Shown here: in pieces, positions 50,424 through 58,399 of the stretch | Layout of the letters: each line of letters starts with the position of its first letter | Numbering within the stretch: the stretch's first letter is position 1 | Source of the DNA: CAZRVH01 sp964624905 | GTDB lineage: Bacteria > Patescibacteriota > Gracilibacteria > Peribacterales > Peribacteraceae | Reading direction: 5' to 3' | Assembly (NCBI GenBank): GCA_964624905.1 | Contig: CAZUYK010000001.1 | Coordinates: 55,617-119,616, forward strand | Length of the DNA: 64,000 nt | The notes under the pieces: model-generated | What the model saw: only the letters and a program-made list of their open reading frames with translations | What the model was told of the DNA's origin: nothing | The model's database searches: none | Translations under genes and position numbers: made by a program

Positions 50424-50584
50424 GGGAAAAATGGGAAGGGATAGATACCTATGCTGACGGTTGTAACCAAGGAAAATGACAAGGTCATCGCAAAAAGCGA
50501 AGACGCGCCATTCTCCGGCCTTATGCAATGCCTTGATGGCCTTGTTCATTGAAGAACCCGCCAAGGACAGTATAGTGGTTGCGC

Positions 50585-51592
50585 ATGCCTTTGGGATTCG
50601 ATCAATCGAGCGAACTGAAAAGAAAAAAAACCTGGAAGGAAAAGACCTCGACCATCCGGATCGGGAAGAAAACCTATCCTTTCATTTACCCGAGCTTCCG
50701 AGATGCCCGCGTCATCCAGGTGAGCGCGCTCACGTCTTACGCCTTACTGGGACAGACTATCTACAGCTTCCAGGTCAACCCGCTGCATATTTTGATTTGC
50801 GTCGGAACGGCGGCACTCATAGACCTGGTGATGAACTTCTGGCTCAAGAAGATCGTCCTCTTCCCTGTCAGCGGCATGATCGCCGGGTTCGGCATCTCGA
50901 TGATGCTGCGCATCCGCCCCAGCCCTTGGTCATATGCCATCTACTTCGGGGCTGCGGCCGTATCGGTGCTGTCCAAGTACATCTTCACCACGCGCTGGAG
51001 CGGCGTAAAGAAGCATATCTTCAACCCCTCGAACTTCGGCATCTGCCTGACGTTCTTCCTCCTGCCCGCCATCACCTATCCGACTCCCCAGCAATGGGAC
51101 AAGACCTGGTGGCTCATGCTCTACATCTCCTGCATCGGCCTCGTGCTGGCCCGCAGCGCCAAGGTGATGACCGTCGTCGCCACCTTTTTGCTCACGGAGA
51201 TCGCGCTGTTCGTCATTCACGAAGGAGCGCTCCTCCAGGGAAGCCTCCCGTACCTTCTGCAGAACATCGTGCCAGCGCTTCTCTCGCCCGCATTGGTCAT
51301 CTTCAGCTTCCACATGCTCCCGGACCCGCGCACGATTCCGGAAGGACAACAAATGCGGATTATCTTCGCCATGGCGACCGCGATCATGCACTGGCTGTTC
51401 ATCTCCTTCGGGTACTCCGTCAAATCCATTTACCTCGCCCTCATCGTCACGTCGCTCTTCGTCCCGCTGATGAACCGCATGACGCTCCCCGAGGCGAAGC
51501 CGTTCACGTTCCTCAAAGGATGGAAGAAAAAAGCGCCGGCGCCCAAGCAGAAACCGAAAGCGCGCGCGCGCATGATCCCCCGCCCCGCATGA
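50585..51592 (+). CDS. NqrB/RnfD-like membrane protein (UnbU-type)
   Basis: A 335-residue protein with about eight helices. RDARVIQVSALTSYALLG and HIFNPSNFGICLTFFLLP resemble the NQR2/RnfD/UnbU family, but there is no other Nqr/Rnf subunit nearby and no SGAT-type flavin-attachment motif is visible. It may be an electron-transfer or ion-handling membrane protein acting with the downstream lipoprotein. TATAGT (50571-50576) ends 8 bases before ATG 50585. Confidence 0.75.
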   Translation: MPLGFDQSSELKRKKTWKEKTSTIRIGKKTYPFIYPSFRDARVIQVSALTSYALLGQTIYSFQVNPLHILICVGTAALIDLVMNFWLKKIVLFPVSGMIAGFGISMMLRIRPSPWSYAIYFGAAAVSVLSKYIFTTRWSGVKKHIFNPSNFGICLTFFLLPAITYPTPQQWDKTWWLMLYISCIGLVLARSAKVMTVVATFLLTEIALFVIHEGALLQGSLPYLLQNIVPALLSPALVIFSFHMLPDPRTIPEGQQMRIIFAMATAIMHWLFISFGYSVKSIYLALIVTSLFVPLMNRMTLPEAKPFTFLKGWKKKAPAPKQKPKARARMIPRPA

Positions 51593-52737
51593 AGACTTCA
51601 TCCGCCCTTTCAGCCTTCCTTGCGTGCGCATTCCTCGCCGGATGCGTTCCCTACGTCGCGACGGGCCACGATACGACGTATTTTGAATACGCGGAAAAAG
51701 ACCTGAACGCGCTGCCGGACGAACCGAGCGGCATGGAACAGCCGACGACGGCGCAGTTGGCATCCTGGGACAGCAGGCTGATGGACATCGTGCGCACGGA
51801 AAAATTCGGGCCGCCCGAAGCGGCACGCCTTTATGCAGCCGTGGCAATCGCGCAGCATGACGCATTGCGTTTGGGAGCCCATGCGGCCGGCGTGGATATC
51901 GTGTCCGCGCTGGTGACTTGCCATTTGGCGGCGGATGCGTGCAAGACGGTAACGCCATTCGTGCAAAACGAAGAATACAACATGAAGATCGCCATGATGG
52001 TGCTGGAGCGCATCAAGAAGCAGGTGCGCTACGCGCCGTCCGTCGTTCGCGTCACCCCTCCGAACGGCAAGCAGTTGATATGGGACGTGCGCAAGGCAGT
52101 GACCCCGGATGCGGGCACCTGGCCCAGGTGGGGTTCGGGCACCGCGGTGGACATCCCCCCTCCCCCCGCGCCCGGAACCGCATCGATGTCGGGACAATTG
52201 AAGTCGACCTCCAGCATCACGCGCGCGATGACGCCGCAGCAGATGCATCGCATGATGTATTGGAACACCGGCGAGGGTACCGAGACGTCGGCGGGACTGT
52301 GGCTAGGCTATGCGCAATCGCTGCTGATCTCCCACGCGGTGGCCGATCCCCTGAAGGCGGCCCAGATCCGCGCCGCACTCACCGCGGCGATGGCCGACGC
52401 GGCGGTGAATACGTGGCAGTCCAAATTCACGCACTGGACGCAGGCCCCCAGCCAGCTCGACACCTACATTTACGTGACGGGCATGGGAGGGGTTCCCGCC
52501 TACCCGACCTATCCTTCGGAACAAGCCGCCGTCTCCGAGGCGGCGGCGACCGTGCTCGGCACGGCCTTCCCGGACAGCATGGACGAAGTCCTCGCCCGTT
52601 CCAGGGAAGCGGCGCAATCACCCGTGTGGTCAGGATCAAACACGCCGGTCGATAGCTTCGAAGGACTGCGCCTGGGCAAGGAAACCGCAAGCCGCATCAT
52701 CACGGACCCCCGTTTCGCGATCGGCGACCGGCAGTGA
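51589..52737 (+). CDS. PAP2/vanadium-haloperoxidase-like lipoprotein with degenerate active site
   Basis: A 382-residue lipoprotein (lipobox LAGC, Cys19). The C-terminal half aligns with haloperoxidase/PAP2 motifs: KFTHWTQAP where KxxxxxxRP is expected, YPTYPSEQA where YPSGHA is expected, and SPVWSGSNTPVDS where SRxxxGxHxxxD is expected. The first Arg, the two His and the second Arg are replaced, so phosphatase or peroxidase chemistry is unlikely. It overlaps the NqrB-like gene by 4 bases (ATGA). The longer frame extending to 50476 is an artefact of the overlapping gene. Confidence 0.8.
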   Translation: MKTSSALSAFLACAFLAGCVPYVATGHDTTYFEYAEKDLNALPDEPSGMEQPTTAQLASWDSRLMDIVRTEKFGPPEAARLYAAVAIAQHDALRLGAHAAGVDIVSALVTCHLAADACKTVTPFVQNEEYNMKIAMMVLERIKKQVRYAPSVVRVTPPNGKQLIWDVRKAVTPDAGTWPRWGSGTAVDIPPPPAPGTASMSGQLKSTSSITRAMTPQQMHRMMYWNTGEGTETSAGLWLGYAQSLLISHAVADPLKAAQIRAALTAAMADAAVNTWQSKFTHWTQAPSQLDTYIYVTGMGGVPAYPTYPSEQAAVSEAAATVLGTAFPDSMDEVLARSREAAQSPVWSGSNTPVDSFEGLRLGKETASRIITDPRFAIGDRQ

Positions 52738-52759
52738 AAAAAGCTGATATGATCGCCGC

Positions 52760-53320
52760 ATGAAGGAAGCCTTGGCCATCATCGCAGCCCTCCTGTCCGC
52801 CACCGGAAACATCCCCTATCTGCGCGACACGCTGCGCAATGAAATCCAACCGCACCCCTACACCTGGCTGATGTGGTCGGTCGTATCGGGCGTGTCCTTC
52901 TTGGGCCAGCTCGCAAAAGGAGGGGGCGTGGGTTCGATTCCCGCCGCCGTATCGGAAGTCTTCACCATCGTTATTTTCGTCGCATCGCTGCGATACGGAT
53001 TCCGTAACATCGAAAAGCGCGACCACTATTTCCTGGCTGCCGCACTCGCAGGCCTCATCCCATGGGCGCTGACCAGCGATCCGACCCTGTCGATCGTGAT
53101 CGTCGTAAGCATCGATGTCATCGCTTTCATCCCGACGTTGCGCAAGGCATGGCGGCGTCCGGAAACGGAACGGCCGCTCTTGTACGCCATGAACGTCCTG
53201 CGCCATATCCTGACCCTGTTCGCCCTGGAGGCCTACAACGTCGCGACCACCCTGCATTCCATCGCCATGATCGCGACGAACCTCGTGATGACAGGATTCC
53301 TAGCGCGCCAGAAGAAATAA
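52760..53320 (+). CDS. PQ-loop-like membrane protein
   Basis: A 186-residue protein with six to seven helices. Two similar halves are visible: GNIPYLRDTLRNEIQPHPYTW and IAFIPTLRKAWRRPETE, both a P-x(2)-L/T-L pattern in a helix followed by a polar turn, as in PQ-loop/SWEET-type carriers. Substrate unknown. TGA-TATGAT (52748-52753) ends exactly 6 bases before the ATG. Confidence 0.7.
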   Translation: MKEALAIIAALLSATGNIPYLRDTLRNEIQPHPYTWLMWSVVSGVSFLGQLAKGGGVGSIPAAVSEVFTIVIFVASLRYGFRNIEKRDHYFLAAALAGLIPWALTSDPTLSIVIVVSIDVIAFIPTLRKAWRRPETERPLLYAMNVLRHILTLFALEAYNVATTLHSIAMIATNLVMTGFLARQKK

Positions 53321-53357
53321 CGATGCATCCAGCGCCCTTTGGGTCTATGCTTTTGCC

Positions 53358-54581
53358 ATGTCGAAAAAAATCCTCATCTTGGGCGGAGGCTTCGCGGGTG
53401 TCACCGCAGCCATGGAGCTGGCAAAGAAAAACCTGCCGGATACGCAGATCACATTGCTCGGCAACAAGTCCTGGCTGGAGTACCACACCATCTTCTACCG
53501 ACTGCTCGGAGGCAAACGCCCCGCGGAAGCCTGCCTCCCGCTCGGCATCATTCTGCCGAAAAGCGTGCATATCGTCACCGACAAGGTGACGGGCATCGAC
53601 CCGAAGGACAAGGTTGTGGCGGGGGCCAGTGGCAAAGCGTACGACTATGACATCCTGATCGTCGCCCTGGGGGCGCAGCCGGCGTACTTCGGCATCCCGG
53701 GAATGCAGGAACGGTCGATGACGATGAAGAGCGCGGCGGAGGCACTGGAAATACGGGATTGGATCGATCGTCGCGTACGGGAAATGAAAACGGGCGATGA
53801 GGCCCACAAGCGCAAAATGGGATATTTCGCGGTGATCGGAGCGGGACCGACGGGCATCGAAATCGCTTCCGTGGGACTCACGCACGCGCGAAAAGTCGCG
53901 CGAAAGATCGGCGCGGATCCGTCGCTGATCACATTCGACCTCATCGAAGCCGCGGACAGACTGCTTCCCGTCCTGCATCCGAACATCTCCCAAGCCGTCA
54001 CGAACAAGCTGAAAAGCATGGGCGTAAACGTCCTCACGCAGAAAGCGGTGACCGCCGTGGATGATGCAGGCCTGCACTTCAAGGACGGCGAGACGAAGGA
54101 CCCCGGGACGATCCTGTGGACCGCGGGAGTGAAGCCCAATGACCTCCTGGGACAGATCCCCGGCATAGAACTCGACAAACGAGGACGGGCCGTCGTGGAC
54201 GATCAGCTGCGCGCGAAAAACTTGCAGGACGTGTTCGTGATCGGCGATTGTGCCTCGACGCAGTACAGCGGCATGGCCCAGACAGCTCTCGACAACGGTG
54301 TGTTCGTAGCCCAGGTCATCGCGACCGGGGAAGCGCCTGCGCTTCCGGCATACGTACCTGCGGAGCCCGCGTACGCGATCCCGGTAGGTATCAGCTGGGG
54401 GGCGGTACAGATCAAGAAACTGCGCATCTACGGCCTGCTCGGCATGGCGCTACGCCGCGGAGCCGATCTCCACGCCTACACGCTCCTGCTGCCGCTGTGG
54501 CGCGTGCCCCTGGTCTTCTTTGGCCTCACGAACCTGGACGCCCACGCCGTGCCCAATCCGCCAAAGGCACCTCATCTGTAA
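53358..54581 (+). CDS. ndh: type II NADH dehydrogenase (NDH-2-like)
   Basis: A 407-residue flavoprotein: FAD site GGGFAGVTAA (9-18), NADH site GAGPTGIEIAS (about 163-173), and the second FAD motif DVFVIGDCAS. The C-terminal hydrophobic helix region (about 355-395) would bind the membrane. NDH-2 passes electrons from NADH to quinone without proton pumping. No other respiratory genes are near, so an NADH oxidase or disulfide-type role is possible. TATGCT (53346-53351) ends exactly 6 bases before the ATG. Confidence 0.87.
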   Translation: MSKKILILGGGFAGVTAAMELAKKNLPDTQITLLGNKSWLEYHTIFYRLLGGKRPAEACLPLGIILPKSVHIVTDKVTGIDPKDKVVAGASGKAYDYDILIVALGAQPAYFGIPGMQERSMTMKSAAEALEIRDWIDRRVREMKTGDEAHKRKMGYFAVIGAGPTGIEIASVGLTHARKVARKIGADPSLITFDLIEAADRLLPVLHPNISQAVTNKLKSMGVNVLTQKAVTAVDDAGLHFKDGETKDPGTILWTAGVKPNDLLGQIPGIELDKRGRAVVDDQLRAKNLQDVFVIGDCASTQYSGMAQTALDNGVFVAQVIATGEAPALPAYVPAEPAYAIPVGISWGAVQIKKLRIYGLLGMALRRGADLHAYTLLLPLWRVPLVFFGLTNLDAHAVPNPPKAPHL

Positions 54582-54622
54582 TACAGATTGATGGACCTGC
54601 TTGGCTGAACTATCTTAGTTGC

Positions 54623-54940
54623 ATGGATGGATTCAGCTTTGTTTCGAAAAAACTTTTGCGCCGCGATACCAACGGACGCATTCTTTATTTTCCTCATGGG
54701 AAAAATCGGGGAAGTTACGTCCTCACCGAGACTCAACTAAAGGACATCACCGCCTACCTCAATAAAGTAACGCCGATTTGCATCATCATAGCTGTATTGG
54801 CACAGCGTTTTTCAAGCAACCTCTTTTTCCTCGTGGTATTCGCGATCATCATCGTGTCGATCTATATAATGCTTTTAAACAGAAAATTATCCGCATACGA
54901 ACGCGGAAGGAAAAAATATGCAGATCTGAAGCCTTATTAA
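54623..54940 (+). CDS. small two-helix membrane protein
   Basis: A 105-residue protein: soluble N-terminal 45 residues, then helices at about 50-66 and 67-85, and a basic tail. No family recognised. TATCTT (54611-54616) ends exactly 6 bases before the ATG. Codons are more AT-rich than in the NDH-2 gene upstream. Confidence 0.65.
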   Translation: MDGFSFVSKKLLRRDTNGRILYFPHGKNRGSYVLTETQLKDITAYLNKVTPICIIIAVLAQRFSSNLFFLVVFAIIIVSIYIMLLNRKLSAYERGRKKYADLKPY

Positions 54941-54966
54941 AAAATATCTCCAAACCCCAACCCTGA

Positions 54967-55146
54967 TCACTGCCCCAGCTGCCTCATCATATCCTCCTGG
55001 TTCTTCTTGTACGCGTCCGTGGCGGCTTTCGCATTGTTCGCGGCATCACTGGACTCCGCCTGGACTCCCGATGAATCGGACATCGTGACGTAATAAACGC
55101 CGCCGCCGATGGCGAGAGCGATGGCAACCGTAAGGAGAAACTTCAT
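54967..55146 (-). CDS. 59-residue exported or membrane-anchored peptide
   Basis: A single N-terminal helix (1-20) followed by a polar Ala/Asp/Ser/Lys-rich segment. It could be anchored or secreted. TATGGT (55158-55153) ends exactly 6 bases before ATG 55146, which is why the longer frame is rejected. No family recognised. Confidence 0.65.
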   Translation of the reverse strand: MKFLLTVAIALAIGGGVYYVTMSDSSGVQAESSDAANNAKAATDAYKKNQEDMMRQLGQ

Positions 55147-55201
55147 ATGCGGACCATACCGAAAGAAGGATGCTCGCAAAAGCAAGGAAGCATTGCACCT
55201 C

Positions 55202-55600
55202 TTACTCCGTGGTGGCGCCGTCGAATTCCGGAGAGTCGGCCTCCGCCTCGGCCTTGGTACGTCGGGCCACGCCGTCTTTGTGGTGGGCGGGCGAATAGAT
55301 GGTGTACATCTTCAGTTGATCCGTTTGCGACGTATTGATGATGTTGTGTTCGGCGCCCGCAGGAATGACGATCGCCATGCCGTCTTTCAACGCATATTCA
55401 TGGCCATCGATGACGCATTTTCCTTCGCCCTGCTCGAAACGGAAGAACTGATCGTTGTCCGGATGCGTCTCCATGCCGATCTCCTCCCCCGGCTGCAAAC
55501 TCATGAGCACGAGCTGGCTGTGCTTTCCCGTATAGAGCACGCGGCGGAAATCGGTATTATCCAAGGTTAGCCGTTCGATGTCGGAATGAAATCCTTTCAT
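55202..55600 (-). CDS. cupin-domain protein
   Basis: A 132-residue single-domain cupin. The metal-binding motifs are G(x)5HxNDQFF-like (GMETHPDNDQFFRFEQGEG) and IPAGAEHNIIN. It resembles small mannose-6-phosphate-isomerase-type cupins of unknown substrate. TATCCT (55613-55608) ends 7 bases before ATG 55600. It is divergent from the amidotransferase gene. Confidence 0.87.
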   Translation of the reverse strand: MKGFHSDIERLTLDNTDFRRVLYTGKHSQLVLMSLQPGEEIGMETHPDNDQFFRFEQGEGKCVIDGHEYALKDGMAIVIPAGAEHNIINTSQTDQLKMYTIYSPAHHKDGVARRTKAEAEADSPEFDGATTE

Positions 55601-55697
55601 AAGGGTCAGGATATGCGACATGCTACTCACGGTCCATCATTTCCGCAGGAAAAAAGACACTCGCACAAACCATGATTCCCGTATACTCAAAGCACGT

Positions 55698-57686
55698 ATG
55701 TGCGGTATTTACGGATTCGCTTTTCGGCAGGGGGGAGTGCGGGCCAAGGAAACAAGCGCCCTACTTTCTTCACTGATCATGCTGTCCGAATCCCGTGGCA
55801 AAGAAGCTGCTGGCATTGCGATCCGCAACGACCGTGAGTTAAAGGTGTACAAAGAAGCGAACCGGGGATCCGCGTTCATGGAAACGAAAACCTTCAAGGG
55901 ACTGACACAGGAGATGTTGTCCGCGGAGAGCCTGAAACGCTCGCATGTCGCCCTCATAGGCCACACCCGCCTGGTGACCAACGGATCCATGGAGCGCAAT
56001 GACAATAACCAGCCGGTCGTACGCGGAGGCATGGTCTGCATCCATAACGGCATCATCGTGAATGACGGGAAATTATTCGCGGAACACGGTTTGCAACGCA
56101 CCTGCGAAGTAGATACCGAAGTTTTGCTAGCGCTGGTGGAGCAAAAGAGGAAGGAAGGTGCAGATGTGACGACGGCGATCGGAAACGCCTTTCAGGAAAT
56201 ACGGGGAACGGCGTCCGTGGCTCTCTTGGCACAGGATCTGAACGTCCTGGCTCTCGCGTCGAATAACGGCTCGCTCTATGTGCTCGGCGGAACAGACGGG
56301 GTGGCCTTCGCCTCGGAACGGTTCATGCTGGAGGAGATCGTAAAAACGCATGGGACGGGGTTCGGCTTCGCGAACGATGGGATCTCGCACGTCGAACCGG
56401 GGAACGGCGTCATAGTGAACCTGACATCCATCGAACGAATGACGTTCCGCTTCGGCGAGACGGTCGCTATTTCCCACGCGCCTGCGGTAACACTGACGCT
56501 TCTCCCCTCCGAACACTATCCTCAATCGCCTGCGGTCACCAATCCCCTGACTGCGGACATCGTCCAAAAATACCAGGCGATCTTCGATGCGAACGCGGCA
56601 AAGGTAGCCCAGATGAAGCGCTGCAGCCGATGCATTCTACCCCAGACGATGCCTTTCGTGGATTTCGACGCCGACGGGGTGTGTATCTTCTGCCGCAACC
56701 ACGTACCCCAAACATTCCTAGGCGAGGAAGCGCTTCGCAAGGAAGTAGAAAAATACCGCGGGAACGGAAAAGACCCGGATTGCCTCTTCCCGCTCAGCGG
56801 AGGACGCGACAGCAGCTATGGCCTCCACTACGTGAAGAAAGTCCTGAAGCTGAATCCCGTCGCCTACTCGTACGATTGGGGCATGCTGACGGACCTCGGG
56901 CGCAGGAACCAGGCACGCATGTGCGGGGAACTGGAAACCGAACATTTGCTGATCTCCGCGGACATCACGAAGAAACGCCGGTACATCCGCCAAAACGTCC
57001 TGGCCTGGCTGAAGAATCCCGATTTGGGAACCGTTCCGCTCTTCATGGCCGGCGACAAGCAGTATTTCTATTACCTCAACAAGCTGCGCAAGCAGGTCCG
57101 GGCGCACCTTTCCATCTACTGTGAAAACCCGCTGGAACAAACGAACTTCAAGTTCGGTTTCCTGGGTATCCCGCCCAAGTTCAACCGCGACCACGTGTAC
57201 CGCATCGGTATTTGGAAGAAGTTGAAAATGGCCCTGTACTACGCGAAACACTACGTCCGCAATCCCCGGCTGCTGAACGCCTCCATCATCGACACGATCG
57301 GCGCGTTCCTGGCCACGTACTTCATCCCCCACGATTACATCTACCTGTTCAATTACATCCCGTGGGACGAGGAGACGATCAATCGCACGCTGATCGATAC
57401 CTACGACTGGGAGCTGGCGCCGGACACCACGACCACGTGGCGCATCGGGGACGGTACGGCGGCGTTCTACAACTACATCTACTACACCGTCGCGGGCTTC
57501 ACGGAAAACGATACGTTCCGCAGCAATCAGATCCGCGAGGGGTTGATGACGCGCGAGAAGGGCCTGGAACTGGCAACGGTCGAAAACAAACCGCGTTTCG
57601 AATCGTTGAAATGGTACGGAGATACGATCGGCATCGACATTTGGAAGGCACTGGATGTCATCAACGCCATCCCGAAAAAATACTAA
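55698..57686 (+). CDS. fused glutaminase and N-acetyl-sugar amidotransferase-like protein
   Basis: A 662-residue two-part enzyme. Residues 1-260 form a class II glutamine amidotransferase with Cys2 nucleophile exposed after Met removal, GHTRLVTNG (88-96) and HNG (117-119). Then a four-cysteine zinc site (Cys309, 312, 329, 332) and a PP-loop ATPase core with SGGRDSS (367-373) like WbpG/PseA/LegG-type sugar amidotransferases. It would use glutamine-derived ammonia to convert an acetamido group on a nucleotide sugar to an acetamidino group. In most bacteria the glutaminase is a separate HisH-like protein. TATACT ends 10 bases before the ATG. Confidence 0.82.
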   Translation: MCGIYGFAFRQGGVRAKETSALLSSLIMLSESRGKEAAGIAIRNDRELKVYKEANRGSAFMETKTFKGLTQEMLSAESLKRSHVALIGHTRLVTNGSMERNDNNQPVVRGGMVCIHNGIIVNDGKLFAEHGLQRTCEVDTEVLLALVEQKRKEGADVTTAIGNAFQEIRGTASVALLAQDLNVLALASNNGSLYVLGGTDGVAFASERFMLEEIVKTHGTGFGFANDGISHVEPGNGVIVNLTSIERMTFRFGETVAISHAPAVTLTLLPSEHYPQSPAVTNPLTADIVQKYQAIFDANAAKVAQMKRCSRCILPQTMPFVDFDADGVCIFCRNHVPQTFLGEEALRKEVEKYRGNGKDPDCLFPLSGGRDSSYGLHYVKKVLKLNPVAYSYDWGMLTDLGRRNQARMCGELETEHLLISADITKKRRYIRQNVLAWLKNPDLGTVPLFMAGDKQYFYYLNKLRKQVRAHLSIYCENPLEQTNFKFGFLGIPPKFNRDHVYRIGIWKKLKMALYYAKHYVRNPRLLNASIIDTIGAFLATYFIPHDYIYLFNYIPWDEETINRTLIDTYDWELAPDTTTTWRIGDGTAAFYNYIYYTVAGFTENDTFRSNQIREGLMTREKGLELATVENKPRFESLKWYGDTIGIDIWKALDVINAIPKKY

Positions 57687-58399
57687 GCGGGTTTTCGGGC
57701 GACGTAGAAGTGCCGGACGCCAAAATTGCCGATCACCGTGCGGCCGAAGAGAGCGGAGAGGATTTTTTCAGCCTTGCGAACGAACGCGTCGGACCCGAAC
57801 GGCAGCATGACAAAGCGACGGTGAAGGACAAGATCCAAGCCCGCTTCTTTCAGGAGTTTCTTCACTTCGAAGGGCCATAGGAACCGGTGAGGACCTTCGC
57901 CATGGTCGCCGAAAACAAGGCGGTAGAAAAATTCGGGGATCTCCGCGCCGCGCGGTGGCAGGCTCATCACCAGCATTCCACCGGGCTTCAGCACGCGGCG
58001 CAATTCGGCCAGGAAGGCGGACGGTTTTGGCACGTGCTCCAGCGTTTCCAAGGAAACGATGCGGTCGAACGACGCATCCGGGAACTCCGAAAAGTCCTCA
58101 AGATCCGTCAATTTGAACGACTCGGCAAGGTAACGCTCCTGTGCGATCGCCATCATCTTCGGCGATGCCTCGCGATTCTCGATCGATACGTTTTCGACCT
58201 TACGCAGCCACGGGATGAGGCTGCCCGTGCGAGACCAGACGTTCAGGACGCGCATGCCGGGACGAATGTCCCCGAACTCCATCGCCTTCTCGAACCGCTG
58301 GGTATGCACATACCCTACTTTCTCGTTGTAGTGCTCATATGTGGAGGCAACGTCATCCCAGAACGCACGCACCTCATCGATGGAGAAAGAATTGATCAT
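57683..58399 (-). CDS. SAM-dependent methyltransferase (class I)
   Basis: A 238-residue methyltransferase with a UbiE/BioC-like core: RVLNVWSRTGSLIPWL (an unusual motif I with WSRTG in place of GxGxG), DASFDRIVSLETLEHVP and LKPGGMLVMSLPP. It is the last gene of a minus-strand glycan operon and overlaps the upstream gene by 4 bases; the stop overlaps the convergent amidotransferase by 3 bases. Confidence 0.85.
   Translation of the reverse strand: MINSFSIDEVRAFWDDVASTYEHYNEKVGYVHTQRFEKAMEFGDIRPGMRVLNVWSRTGSLIPWLRKVENVSIENREASPKMMAIAQERYLAESFKLTDLEDFSEFPDASFDRIVSLETLEHVPKPSAFLAELRRVLKPGGMLVMSLPPRGAEIPEFFYRLVFGDHGEGPHRFLWPFEVKKLLKEAGLDLVLHRRFVMLPFGSDAFVRKAEKILSALFGRTVIGNFGVRHFYVARKPA

Noticed and set aside
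50476..51588. Upstream open extension of the PAP2-like gene (frame open from 50476)
   Set aside because: It lies entirely over the NqrB-like gene in another frame and has low-complexity Arg/Pro/His content; the lipoprotein signal peptide starts at 51589.
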